This document shows, in pieces, positions 43,547 through 51,520 of a DNA stretch of 64,000 nucleotides. The stretch lies in the IMG/VR virus record IMGVR_UViG_3300034111_001607, positions 1-64,000 of that record; one strand, written 5' to 3'. Origin of the DNA: a virus. The first letter of the stretch is position 1. Each line of letters begins with the position of its first letter. The notes below the pieces were generated by a model. It made no database searches. It was not told the origin of the DNA and was given only the letters and a program-made list of their open reading frames with translations. A program made the translations under genes and the position numbers.

Positions 43547-43972
43547 TTAAATTCTTCTATAATTATTATTTATTTTACACCATTCAAAAGTATAGTTATA
43601 GAATTTTTGTGTATTTAAGATTACCCGTGCTTTTGCAAGCTCAGTTTGCATTTTTTTTGCATCATTTTTATAAAATTCTTGAATTTCTTTAAATTGTTTA
43701 AGTCTTTTTATTTTGAGTATATTTGCAAATATATAAACATTTGGATCATTTTTTTTTATAGTGCTAGATATTACTTTTGCTGCTTTTTTTTCATTTACAA
43801 TCCGCAAATATTCTTCTTCAGATATCATTGAAAATTTATAATGTGGACTATCAAAACCATTTAACCCACGACTAACAGTCGATACAACAACATTCATTTT
43901 ATTAGCAAGTTTTCCTATACTGTCTGCAACAAAAACTGTATTATGTCCTCGTAAAATTCCTTTGTAAAACAT
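43547..43972 (-). CDS. NUMOD1-like DNA-binding protein, possible homing remnant
   Basis: 141 residues. The N-terminal GILRGHNTVFVADSIGKLAN followed by KMNVVVSTVSRGLNG resembles NUMOD1 modules (FxSIxxAAKxLGxSxxTISxxLNG) found at the ends of homing endonucleases. No nuclease domain is joined here. The C-terminal half is helical and basic. It may bind DNA alone. It starts directly upstream of hisG (8-nt gap). Confidence 0.5.
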   Translation of the reverse strand: MFYKGILRGHNTVFVADSIGKLANKMNVVVSTVSRGLNGFDSPHYKFSMISEEEYLRIVNEKKAAKVISSTIKKNDPNVYIFANILKIKRLKQFKEIQEFYKNDAKKMQTELAKARVILNTQKFYNYTFEWCKINNNYRRI

Positions 43973-43987
43973 ATTATTTTCTAAAAA

Positions 43988-44602
43988 TTAATCCATTTTT
44001 AATGCCATCTCTATTTGATATGGATCGTACCATTGCACTTGATTTTCTTTAAATTTTACCTTTTGTATCTTATCATAAAAACACCATTTTTTTCCATCAC
44101 CACGCCAACACACATTTGAAAATAACATTGAATGATTATGGTCTGTGAGATATTTGTGCCATTTTGTAAAATTACCGCCAAAAGTTGGTATTTTATAAGG
44201 CTCGTAAACACAATAAACTAATTTCATTTTATCATATAAATTTTGGTATGTTTCAGCATCATAATATGTTGCTGGCGGAAACACTTCATACCTACCTGTT
44301 TTACAATCAGAATACTCTTCTTGAAAATCTTTAATAAGATTCTTAATTTTTATATTTTCTAAAATATCAACCAAGTCGCCACTACTTACTTTGATAATTT
44401 CTTTTTGGTGTAATGTTTCTGTCTTTTTTCGTGTTCTTTTTAATTCTTTTTCATTATATAACCCAACAACACTTGTATGATGAAACATTGCATCATTATC
44501 TGCTTCTTTACTTCTCAATTGATATTTTGGATATAATATGTGAATAGTATCTACCGGTTGTTTTTCTCGCTCTAAATATAATTCTAATTCTTTTGTAAGC
44601 AT
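43988..44602 (-). CDS. hypothetical protein, 204 residues
   Basis: Starts with a helical segment LELYLEREKQPVDTIHILYP. Its C-terminus (FSNVCWRGDGKKWCFYDKIQ) has two Cys and several Trp. No TM and no recognised domain. In the hisG operon. Confidence 0.5.
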   Translation of the reverse strand: MLTKELELYLEREKQPVDTIHILYPKYQLRSKEADNDAMFHHTSVVGLYNEKELKRTRKKTETLHQKEIIKVSSGDLVDILENIKIKNLIKDFQEEYSDCKTGRYEVFPPATYYDAETYQNLYDKMKLVYCVYEPYKIPTFGGNFTKWHKYLTDHNHSMLFSNVCWRGDGKKWCFYDKIQKVKFKENQVQWYDPYQIEMALKMD

Positions 44603-44616
44603 ATATATTTTTACAA

Positions 44617-44931
44617 TTAATCTTTTTTCAATGCTTCTTTTACATTATTTATTATTGAATGCCTATATTCGGGGTTTTTCAAAAGATATTTCCAATATAC
44701 TTCATTGTTATGAAGTTTAAAGACATGTGTTTTTATAAATAATGGAAATTTATCTAATATTTTAAATACAAAATCGTATTGTCTTTTCTTTTTCATTTTA
44801 AATATAGTTTGTATTTCATACTCTTCGCCATCAAAAGTACCTATATCTTTTATCTTTAATGAACATTTATTGCGTTTGGGTTCAATATAACGCCAGCAGT
44901 CGCCTAATTTTTTTAAAAACTCTTCATTCAT
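44617..44931 (-). CDS. hypothetical protein, 104 residues
   Basis: Basic protein with Lys/Phe-rich middle (KKRQYDFVFKILDKFPLFIK). Its ATG is preceded at 9 nt by TTAACTAAT, although no -10 box lies upstream here, so the element may act in translation too. Function unknown. Confidence 0.5.
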   Translation of the reverse strand: MNEEFLKKLGDCWRYIEPKRNKCSLKIKDIGTFDGEEYEIQTIFKMKKKRQYDFVFKILDKFPLFIKTHVFKLHNNEVYWKYLLKNPEYRHSIINNVKEALKKD

Positions 44932-44945
44932 ATAATTGTTATTAG

Positions 44946-45230
44946 TTAATCTTTTTGAAGTGCTTCCTCAATTGCTTTTTGGTTTTCAAGAAAAGCCTCT
45001 GCATGCATTGCAATCTGGTCTTGAAAGCTTTGGTTGTCTAAAAGCCAGTCAATAAACTCTTGCATATTTTCATCACATACACCACCAACTTTTGCTTGCG
45101 ATGAAAGGTTTGTAGTTGTTTGATGGCAAAACAGTAGATATCTACCAATAGACATTTCCAGTAATGAAGCTTGTGATTTTATTTGATTATGTTCGCCTTT
45201 TTCAATATCAATTCCAATTCTTTTTTTCAT
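44946..45230 (-). CDS. CopG/ribbon-helix-helix-like small protein
   Basis: 94 residues. KGEHNQIKSQASLLEMSIGR-YLLFC resembles the RHH pattern (xxLKxxAxxxGxSxxxYL) that binds DNA as a dimer. The remaining half is acidic and helical. It could be a regulator of this operon. Overlaps the upstream gene by 4 nt. Confidence 0.5.
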   Translation of the reverse strand: MKKRIGIDIEKGEHNQIKSQASLLEMSIGRYLLFCHQTTTNLSSQAKVGGVCDENMQEFIDWLLDNQSFQDQIAMHAEAFLENQKAIEEALQKD

Positions 45231-45403
45231 AAAGCTTTAATAAAATTTTGAGTTTCGTTAAAATTTCCAATAGATAGAAAATTATTTACACCTTCAAGGG
45301 TTATTGTGAAAGTGTTTTCACCATGTTGTTCTATTTCTGCATTTAATCTTTTTTTATTTAGTAATTTTTGTAAAAAATTTAATTCCCAAGAAATTATTTT
45401 CAT
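45227..45403 (-). CDS. small hypothetical protein, 58 residues
   Basis: Start at 45403 (MKIISWELNFLQKLLN) is chosen because ATAACTAAT ends 9 nt before it; a further in-frame ATG at 45448 lies within the promoter. First gene of the operon that includes hisG. Function unknown. Confidence 0.55.
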   Translation of the reverse strand: MKIISWELNFLQKLLNKKRLNAEIEQHGENTFTITLEGVNNFLSIGNFNETQNFIKAL

Positions 45404-45425
45404 ATTTTGTATATTAGTTATACAC

Positions 45426-45455
45426 AATATAATATCATTGTTTTTCAAATGTCAA
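45426..45455 (-). promoter_or_regulatory. promoter TTGACA-N18-TATATT of the hisG operon
   Basis: -35 at 45455-45450, -10 at 45431-45426, 18-nt spacer, then GTGTATAACTAAT and the ATG at 45403. One of four nearly identical promoters. It should drive genes 45403 down through hisG to about 42073. Confidence 0.8.
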
Positions 45456-45502
45456 GTGTTTTTTTACATTTTTTACATTTTTGTATTTTTTTACTTTTTT
45501 AC

Positions 45503-45530
45503 TTGACTTTTTGATTTTATACTTTATACA
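45503..45530 (+). promoter_or_regulatory. promoter TTGACT-N16-TATACA
   Basis: -35 at 45503-45508, -10 TATACA at 45525-45530, followed by CATATAACTAAT and the ATG at 45553, 8 nt after the element. Divergent from the hisG operon promoter; the about 50 bp between them are T-rich on the plus strand. Confidence 0.75.
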
Positions 45531-45552
45531 TTCATATAACTAATTTATTTTT

Positions 45553-45792
45553 ATGAAAAAACTTTTAAATTATTACTTAACAGACAAAGAACTCTTTGCT
45601 GTATTTCCTATATTATTTGTAGTAATTTTAATTATATGGTCTGTATTATTTCCAAGGAATGCAAACGCTGGTGATTTTAATTGGCATGAAAAAGATTTTG
45701 CATTAATTTTAAATGAAGACGGTGAATTACATTGTATTGACAAAGAAAACAATAAAAGAGTGCATTTAAAAAACTGCCCAGAAATTTTTTAA
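45553..45792 (+). CDS. small single-TM protein, 79 residues
   Basis: One TM or signal-anchor segment (about 14-33, ELFAVFPILFVVILIIWSVL), then a polar domain with two Cys (LHCID, LKNCPEIF). Likely an inner-membrane protein with an exported domain. First gene of a four-gene plus-strand unit. Function unknown. Confidence 0.55.
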   Translation: MKKLLNYYLTDKELFAVFPILFVVILIIWSVLFPRNANAGDFNWHEKDFALILNEDGELHCIDKENNKRVHLKNCPEIF

Positions 45793-45798
45793 ATATAT

Positions 45799-46182
45799 AT
45801 GAAAAAAGAAAACTTTATACAAGTATGTTTAAATACCGCAGAAATTCTTGAAAACTTAAAAAATGAATTGCTAAATGTTGATAATTTTGATTATCAATTG
45901 ACTAAATTAATTCAGCAAATCAATCAACATAATTATCGGATTGAAATACAAAGTATTGACAATAATGGTATTTGTTTTGTTGCAAGAAATCAAAATAGGA
46001 TTAAATATCCAAAAATGATTATTACTTTTTGGGAAAAAGCTATTAAAAAAGATATGCTTATAGTGTATAAAGACAATACTATTATGTATAAAAATGAATA
46101 TTATGATAAAGATTATTCAATTGATGATATTATTGAGGCTGTAGAATTACAGCAAACCAACTGTTATGGAACTACAATTTAA
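45799..46182 (+). CDS. hypothetical protein, 127 residues
   Basis: Soluble and acidic; helical N-terminus and beta middle (YRIEIQSIDNNGICFVARNQ). No motif. Starts 6 nt after the previous stop with leader ATATATATG. Confidence 0.5.
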   Translation: MKKENFIQVCLNTAEILENLKNELLNVDNFDYQLTKLIQQINQHNYRIEIQSIDNNGICFVARNQNRIKYPKMIITFWEKAIKKDMLIVYKDNTIMYKNEYYDKDYSIDDIIEAVELQQTNCYGTTI

Positions 46183-46192
46183 TTTATAATTT

Positions 46193-46321
46193 ATGAAAAA
46201 TATACCTTTGTTGACAGCAATCATTGTTGCTTTTTCAATTTTTTTTGGAGCTAAATGGTGTTCAGATAATTTAGATAAAAATTATGAAAAATATCATATT
46301 AGCAACAACAGTAATCAGTAG
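46193..46321 (+). CDS. small membrane protein, 42 residues
   Basis: ATG at 46193; encodes one hydrophobic segment (LLTAIIVAFSIFFGA) followed by a short polar tail. It overlaps the next gene by 38 nt in another frame. Nested overlapping small membrane genes recall spanin pairs, but no lipobox is present. Low support beyond frame and composition. Confidence 0.4.
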   Translation: MKNIPLLTAIIVAFSIFFGAKWCSDNLDKNYEKYHISNNSNQ

Positions 46322-46526
46322 TCTTTTTTGTTTTTCAGGAAAAAATATTATAAATTATTCCCATAAACACAAAAATGTGGGTGTAAAAAATTTAAAAGAT
46401 TATTTCCCAAAAACATTTTCTACACATCAAACACCTAGATTAACACAGCCTAGAGAATTAACAGCAAAAGAACATAAAGAAGTTTTAGAGTATGTTAATT
46501 CTCTTGTTGATGTAATTGAAACTTAA
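46284..46526 (+). CDS. small exported protein, 80 residues
   Basis: A short signal-like N-terminus (ILATTVISSLFCFSG) is followed by a basic domain. The Cys is not in a standard lipobox, since Phe precedes it. Overlaps the upstream small gene and, at its 3-prime end, the converging gene 46495 by 32 nt. Function unknown. Confidence 0.45.
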   Translation: MKNIILATTVISSLFCFSGKNIINYSHKHKNVGVKNLKDYFPKTFSTHQTPRLTQPRELTAKEHKEVLEYVNSLVDVIET

Positions 46527-46839
46527 GCATTGTTTGTTTATTTATTTCTTCTTGGTCCATTTTTACTTTATCATAATCAAACCCTTGTAAATATTTTTTT
46601 TTAGAAATTTCATAATGCGATTTCCAGTAAATACCCCAAGCACGGCTTGCAAGATCTTTTAACTGCTTTTTTTCAATTTCAATAGCAAATTTTTCTTGAA
46701 TTTCAATTGGAAGTTCTGCTAATAATGTTTCTACTATTTCAATATACCCGTCTGGTAAAGTTGAAATAAATTCATTAATCAATGATATGATGTTGTCATC
46801 TGGAGAAATTAAAGTGTCGCCTCGTTCATTAGTTTGCAT
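46495..46839 (-). CDS. hypothetical protein after nrdA, 114 residues
   Basis: Acidic helical protein (EIVETLLAELPIEIQEKFAI) with a basic central stretch. It starts 15 nt after the nrdA stop, so it is co-transcribed. It is too short and lacks the iron ligands to be NrdB. Confidence 0.5.
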   Translation of the reverse strand: MQTNERGDTLISPDDNIISLINEFISTLPDGYIEIVETLLAELPIEIQEKFAIEIEKKQLKDLASRAWGIYWKSHYEISKKKYLQGFDYDKVKMDQEEINKQTMLKFQLHQQEN

Positions 46840-46854
46840 AAAGTTATAATAAAA

Positions 46855-48834
46855 TTATTGACAAGCTAAACATTCATCATTTGCATTCAAGCCACCAATT
46901 CCAACTTCTTTTTGTGTAGAAGGCAACTCTTCCGTTTTTGGTTCATTGGTTTTTTCTGCTCTTTGAATTGATGCAGAACGACAGTAGTAAAGGCTTTTTA
47001 TACCTTTTTTCCAAGCTTGAAAGTGAATTTTGTGAAGCTCCGCTTTGGCAACATTTGACGGAACAAAAATATTTAAAGATTGTGCTTGGTCAATAAATGG
47101 TTGACGGTCAGCGGCGTGGTCAATTAACCACATTTGATTTAATTCCATTGCAGTTTTGAAAACATCTTTTTCTTCTGGCGTTAAAAAATCTAAGTGCATA
47201 ATAGAACCTTCATTCATTGAAATTGAACTCCACACTTCACTTGTATTTTTACCTTTGCTTTCAAGAAGTTTTGCAAGGTGCTTATTCCTTACAATAAATG
47301 TTCCAGAAAGCGTTTTGTGTGTATAGCAGTTTGCAATAAATGGCTCAATACCAGGGCTTGAATTTCCACAAATAATTGAAATTGAGGCGGTCGGTGCAAT
47401 TGCAGTGCAATTTGAAAATCTTAAATTAAGTCCCAAATCTTTTGCATCTGGGCAAGCCTCCCTTTGTCTTTCCCAGTCATTTGCAAGCTTTTCATTTGCT
47501 AAATCGCATTTTTCTTTTATATGTTTAAAAATTATTTTATTCCAAGATTTTGCCGCAACTCCTTCAAACGGTGTATTTTTGCTTTGAAGGAAAGAGTGAA
47601 AACCCATAACGCCCAAGCCAACCGAACGCTCACGCATTGCAGAATATTTTGCTTTTTCCATTGTGTCAGGTGCTCTATTAATGAAATCCGTCAATACATT
47701 ATCAAGGAAACGCATAATGTCTTCAATAAAAAGTTCATTGTCTTTCCACTCTTCAAAATATTCAAGGTTTAAACTTGAAAGGCAACACACGGCGGTTCTT
47801 TCTTTTTGTAATTGGTCAAGTCCAGTAAATAGGGTAATTTCCGAACACAAATTTGATGTCTTTGGCTTCATACCGTATTTTTCTTCCATTGCTTGATAAA
47901 CGGGGCTTTTATTCTTTTGCATATTACCCTCGTAAAGAATGTATGGCTCGCCCGTCTCAACCCTTGCTGAAAGGATTTTTATCCACAAATCTCGTGCTGA
48001 AACTTCCGCAATAGCCTTATTATCTTTTGGGCTTCTAAACCAATAAGTGCTACCATTTTCTACTGCTTTCATAAAATCATCTGTTAAAACAACACCGTGG
48101 TGAAGGTTTAAACATCGGCGGTTTGGGTCTCCACCAGTTGGGCGGCGAATATCAATAAATTCTTCAGTTTCAGGGTGTGAAATAGGAAGGTATGCAGCAC
48201 TGCTTCCCCTACGAATACCAGACTGTGTGTCTGCTAAAATCATTGAATCTTGAACTTTCATTTGTGGAACAATGCCAAGGGCGTCTCCTCTCTTACCTAT
48301 TTTTGAGCCCATTTCACGCACATTCCCCCAGTATGTTCCAATTCCTCCTCCAGATGTTGCCAAATAACCATTTTCCGTGCGTAATTTTGCAATTTGCTCC
48401 GATGAAAGAACTATTTCATCAATATCGTGAAGTAAATTGTTATTTTCTACATTGTTTGAAAATATATTTGTAATGGTTCCAACTGTTGCCCCCTCTTCCC
48501 TTGCATTTATAACATTTACAAGTTTATCAAGAACTTCATTCAAGTAGCAAGAAATAGGCAATGAATGGCTGTCTTTTAACCCTCCATTTGCAAGAACTGG
48601 TGTTGCAGGCATAAACCAGCATTTTGACATATAATCATAAATGCGTTGACCGTGTGCATCATCGTCTTTGTACGCTTCGGCAACTCTTTTGAAAAGTTCT
48701 TGAAAGGTTTCGTCTTCTTGAATAATATTACCTTCCTCGTCTTTTATTTCTTTTAAAAGGTATCTATCTTCTAATATTGCCTTACTAAAATCTGTTAAAT
48801 TGGCGTCTCGACTGTTGTCTATTTGTATTGTCAT
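46855..48834 (-). CDS. nrdA: ribonucleoside-diphosphate reductase, large (alpha) subunit
   Basis: 659 residues. Catalytic residues match class I NrdA: Cys96 (ISCYL), Asn328-Cys330-Glu332 (SNLCSEI), Cys350 (AVCCLSS), a Tyr pair in SLYYCRS and the C-terminal CLAC (655-658) that reduces the active-site disulphide. Substrate region APTASISIICGNSSPGIEP is typical. There is no N-terminal ATP cone. Residues about 104-150, between Cys96 and the TSGGGIGTYWGNVR strand, form an extra segment of roughly 35-40 residues. It makes deoxynucleotides for phage DNA. No small subunit (NrdB) is in the window, so it may use a host NrdB or one encoded elsewhere. Confidence 0.92.
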   Translation of the reverse strand: MTIQIDNSRDANLTDFSKAILEDRYLLKEIKDEEGNIIQEDETFQELFKRVAEAYKDDDAHGQRIYDYMSKCWFMPATPVLANGGLKDSHSLPISCYLNEVLDKLVNVINAREEGATVGTITNIFSNNVENNNLLHDIDEIVLSSEQIAKLRTENGYLATSGGGIGTYWGNVREMGSKIGKRGDALGIVPQMKVQDSMILADTQSGIRRGSSAAYLPISHPETEEFIDIRRPTGGDPNRRCLNLHHGVVLTDDFMKAVENGSTYWFRSPKDNKAIAEVSARDLWIKILSARVETGEPYILYEGNMQKNKSPVYQAMEEKYGMKPKTSNLCSEITLFTGLDQLQKERTAVCCLSSLNLEYFEEWKDNELFIEDIMRFLDNVLTDFINRAPDTMEKAKYSAMRERSVGLGVMGFHSFLQSKNTPFEGVAAKSWNKIIFKHIKEKCDLANEKLANDWERQREACPDAKDLGLNLRFSNCTAIAPTASISIICGNSSPGIEPFIANCYTHKTLSGTFIVRNKHLAKLLESKGKNTSEVWSSISMNEGSIMHLDFLTPEEKDVFKTAMELNQMWLIDHAADRQPFIDQAQSLNIFVPSNVAKAELHKIHFQAWKKGIKSLYYCRSASIQRAEKTNEPKTEELPSTQKEVGIGGLNANDECLACQ

Positions 48835-48849
48835 TTTGTTTTTAAAAAA

Positions 48850-49065
48850 TTAATAAATAATAAATGTATAGCCAGATAAAGTATATTTTTCAATACCTCT
48901 TTTAGTATACTTTAAAACATAATGCACTGCTTCCTCTGTAATATTAGCAACTTCACTTGCTTTGCTAATAGTCGGGAATACACCAATAAATATTTTTTTA
49001 CTTCCTTCTTTTTTATATACTTTTGTTGGCGTTCCTAAAAGGCGTTTGTCTATTTTTTGTTGCAT
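48850..49065 (-). CDS. NUMOD1-like small DNA-binding protein
   Basis: 71 residues. VYKKEGSKKIFIGVFPTISK then ASEVANITEEAVHYVLK and a YTLSGYTF end follow the NUMOD1 module, a helix-turn-helix usually attached to HNH or GIY-YIG homing nucleases. Here it stands alone. It lies 15 nt upstream of the nrdA start. This is interesting because RNR genes are frequent homing sites. Confidence 0.5.
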   Translation of the reverse strand: MQQKIDKRLLGTPTKVYKKEGSKKIFIGVFPTISKASEVANITEEAVHYVLKYTKRGIEKYTLSGYTFIIY

Positions 49066-49072
49066 AAATCAT

Positions 49073-49426
49073 TCAATGAATTTTTTTCAATATTTTATTC
49101 ATTTTATTACTACTATTCGGCATATTGCTTTCTATAATCTTAAGAAATAATCTTAATTTCTTAAAAGCTAATTCGCAATGCTTCCACGAAGTGCCATTTG
49201 TAGGATTGTAATGTGCAAGAAAAAATGACGCAATTTGATTATAATAATGACTCATATTTCTTGCAATTGGTTCATAGACCTCACGACTGTATTGCACTGC
49301 AAGTTCTTTATCCTTAAGATTAAGTTTTGTTAATATTTTTGCTGATGCTCTCTCTTTTTCGAGTGCAATAAAATAAAAACGCAATGAAAGAAATAATCGT
49401 TGTTTTATACTATTTTTGATATACAT
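49073..49426 (-). CDS. hypothetical protein, 117 residues
   Basis: Basic helical protein (KKLRLFLKIIESNMPNSSNK) with hydrophobic stretch near residue 10-20 (LFLSLRFYFIALE) that could be a weak membrane helix. No motif. In the nrdA operon, 7 nt before the NUMOD1-like gene. Confidence 0.45.
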   Translation of the reverse strand: MYIKNSIKQRLFLSLRFYFIALEKERASAKILTKLNLKDKELAVQYSREVYEPIARNMSHYYNQIASFFLAHYNPTNGTSWKHCELAFKKLRLFLKIIESNMPNSSNKMNKILKKIH

Positions 49427-49439
49427 TTTTTTGAATTAC

Positions 49440-50189
49440 TTAATTATTTTCCTTCAAATACTCCTCAAATATTTCCTTAGCGTCAATAACTTGTAAGCGG
49501 TCATTACCGTCAACTGGTAAAATACCTGTGGAGTTTGTTGTTATGATTTTGTTGATTACCCATTTATTTTTAAATCCCAAACCACAGACATAATCACATT
49601 TACTAAAATCAATATACCGTTCAAAACAATGCAACACACACACATTCACTTCCAAAACTCCATATTTTTCTTTTAGTTCTTTTGCTACTTTATTTGCTTT
49701 TTGAAATTCGGATTGTGTGCCGTGAGGGAGGAAGATGGTTATTGCTTTCCAGTCTCTTATGTCCATTTCAGAGTTTAATTCTCTTTTGGGAAAATCTTTT
49801 TGATATAAAAACCACGCATCACAATCGTTGGCACATTTGTCAGCTTCCTCCTCACTCAAAAACAAAACCGCATTGTCTTCTGGTATGTATTTTGAGAGGT
49901 TGACATTACTTGACTCCTCGCCATCTAAAACATCGTTTAAAGTTACAAGTGGCGTTTGCGGACTTATTCCATCACGCCAGCCTAAATTCCAAATTGGTGT
50001 GAATATTCTTGCTTTGATACCAAGCCATGAAAGTTTATGTGAAAGTGCAAAAATTGGCGTGCAATCTCCATTCAGTCCGTCAATATACAAATTCTTTGCA
50101 TTCGTAAAGTCAAAAGCCTCTGTGCATTCCTTATCTTGGTAAAACTCAATTTCAAGGAGTTCGTTTTTTTTGTGGTGTATTTGTTGCAT
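49440..50189 (-). CDS. PRPP-synthetase-like phosphoribosyltransferase-fold protein
   Basis: 249 residues. The segments follow E. coli Prs in order: LSWLGIKARIFTPIWNLGWRD resembles the PYFGYARQDR region; VAKELKEKYGVLEVNVCVLH resembles ALKERGA...ATH; and VINKIITTNSTGILP plus LQVIDAKEIFEEYL resemble the C-terminal VIDEVVVxxT...LAEAI. The acidic PRPP loop (DDMIDTGGT in Prs) is replaced by LPHGTQSEFQKA, so catalysis may be lost or changed. It may bind PRPP or nucleotides. Similarity is weak and by eye. Its presence with HisG hints at PRPP metabolism. Confidence 0.45.
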   Translation of the reverse strand: MQQIHHKKNELLEIEFYQDKECTEAFDFTNAKNLYIDGLNGDCTPIFALSHKLSWLGIKARIFTPIWNLGWRDGISPQTPLVTLNDVLDGEESSNVNLSKYIPEDNAVLFLSEEEADKCANDCDAWFLYQKDFPKRELNSEMDIRDWKAITIFLPHGTQSEFQKANKVAKELKEKYGVLEVNVCVLHCFERYIDFSKCDYVCGLGFKNKWVINKIITTNSTGILPVDGNDRLQVIDAKEIFEEYLKENN

Positions 50190-50204
50190 ATATTTAAGTT
50201 TAGT

Positions 50205-50420
50205 TTAAAAAAATAATTCAGAATAAAATTCCTCTTTTTCTTTTATTCTTTGTTTTTTGTTTTCATTAAAACAGGAGCAACGAAACTGGTGTGTTAATAT
50301 TTCAATTTCAACAAGTGCTTCACAATAATGACGGAGTAAAGTTTTTACACGATTTGTCAAAATTTCATTTTCCTTCTGAAGCTCTCTGTTACTTCTAATA
50401 TATTTTTTTATATTTTGCAT
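50205..50420 (-). CDS. coiled-coil protein, 71 residues
   Basis: A heptad-like helix (NRELQKENEILTNRVKTLLR) fills the first half; two adjacent Cys motifs (FRCSCFNEN) follow; charged tail. Function unknown. Confidence 0.5.
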   Translation of the reverse strand: MQNIKKYIRSNRELQKENEILTNRVKTLLRHYCEALVEIEILTHQFRCSCFNENKKQRIKEKEEFYSELFF

Positions 50421-50427
50421 AAATCAA

Positions 50428-50964
50428 TCAATTAAATAAATTAGCTATTTTCTCCCAAGTTTCAGGGGTTTGTTCTTCTAAAAGGTTTGTGTTAAAATCA
50501 CAAAACTTTCCAACTGGAAGTATATGAATTATTTGGTGTATTTCTAAACCTTTTGCAATATAAATATGGTCTTTTTTGTTTGTATTTAGTAAATTAAGAA
50601 CATCAAAAAGTGTTATTGGTCTGCCAAGAATTTGAAAATCTATTACCTTGCCGTGGTTTTGTCGTATTTTATCGGTTAAATACAATTGCATATTCCCCCA
50701 GTATTCTGTTACAAAAACTTGTTTATACACATCGTTATAATTAGTCGGTTTACTCGCTCCACAAGCAATACCGATTGCTGAACCATTTATAAAATCTCCT
50801 TTAAAATTTACATAGACTCTACATAAATTACCTGCATCGGTATTGCCAAAATTAAAAAACTCCCTCTCCAAAGCCTCATCTAAGGTTTTTGCCGTGGGGT
50901 TATTATTCATAATTACTTTTTCCCATATCTTTTTGTAGTGTGGGTTTTGTAGTGCGTTTTGCAT
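50428..50964 (-). CDS. hypothetical protein, paralogue of 50968
   Basis: 178 residues. It shares its ends with the next gene: YKKIWEKVIMN at the start, LGRPITLFDVLNLL in the middle and EEQTPETWEKIANLF at the end. GRPITLxDVLxLL is a recurrent phage motif of unknown function, usually followed by a Trp/Asp-rich end. The central part differs between the two copies. Direct DNA repeats of about 50 bp (50420 and 50960 areas) cover the 3-prime ends, so this is a tandem duplication that then diverged. Confidence 0.6.
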   Translation of the reverse strand: MQNALQNPHYKKIWEKVIMNNNPTAKTLDEALEREFFNFGNTDAGNLCRVYVNFKGDFINGSAIGIACGASKPTNYNDVYKQVFVTEYWGNMQLYLTDKIRQNHGKVIDFQILGRPITLFDVLNLLNTNKKDHIYIAKGLEIHQIIHILPVGKFCDFNTNLLEEQTPETWEKIANLFN

Positions 50965-50967
50965 AAA

Positions 50968-51426
50968 TCAATCAATTAAATTAGCTATTTTCTCCCAAGT
51001 TTCAGGTGTTTGTTCTTCAATTAAATTACTTTTATTGTTTATATCGCATATCTTTTTTACAAAATATTGGAATATATCATTAGAAGTATTGCGTGTGACA
51101 TCAATATTACACAACACAACACAGTTGGTCATTAACGCAAACTCACCGTTCTCTATATTTTTTTGTAACAATTTTAAAACATCAAAAAGAGTTATTGGTC
51201 TTCCTAAGATATTATAGGTTTTGTCGTAAATTTTTCCCATCTTATTAGACATATCAAAATTTACAATATTTATATGTGACGTCGTCTTTGTTAAACCATA
51301 ATAACACCCAACTTGTGAAAATTCTAATACCAAAGCCTCCTCCAAAGACTCCGCCTCTGGGTGTCTATTCATTATTACTTTTTCCCAAATCTTTTTGAAG
51401 TGGAGGTTGTTAAGTGCTTCTTGCAT
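50968..51426 (-). CDS. hypothetical protein, paralogue of 50428
   Basis: 152 residues with the same start (FKKIWEKVIMNRHPEAESLE), GRPITLFDVLKLL and EEQTPETWEKIANLI elements. It lacks part of the central region of the other copy. The two genes are 3 nt apart and co-transcribed. Function unknown. Confidence 0.6.
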   Translation of the reverse strand: MQEALNNLHFKKIWEKVIMNRHPEAESLEEALVLEFSQVGCYYGLTKTTSHINIVNFDMSNKMGKIYDKTYNILGRPITLFDVLKLLQKNIENGEFALMTNCVVLCNIDVTRNTSNDIFQYFVKKICDINNKSNLIEEQTPETWEKIANLID

Positions 51427-51441
51427 AATATTTTTGATTAA

Positions 51442-51510
51442 TTATTTTCTTAAAGTGATTGGTATCATTTCAGAGCAAAGGATTTTTATTTCTTGTTTTA
51501 TCATAAACAT
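51442..51510 (-). CDS. possible micro-ORF, 22 residues
   Basis: ATG at 51510 to TAA at 51442 encodes MFMIKQEIKILCSEMIPITL-RK. It fills the 94-nt gap between two genes of the operon. Too short for confidence. Confidence 0.25.
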   Translation of the reverse strand: MFMIKQEIKILCSEMIPITLRK

Positions 51511-51520
51511 ATTAAATAGT

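Noticed and set aside
46495-46839. Gene after nrdA as NrdB
   Set aside because: 114 residues and no Glu-x-x-His iron-binding pairs; far too short.
49682-50142. Plus-strand frames inside the PRPP-synthetase-like gene
   Set aside because: Shadow of the minus-strand gene; no start leader and no motif.
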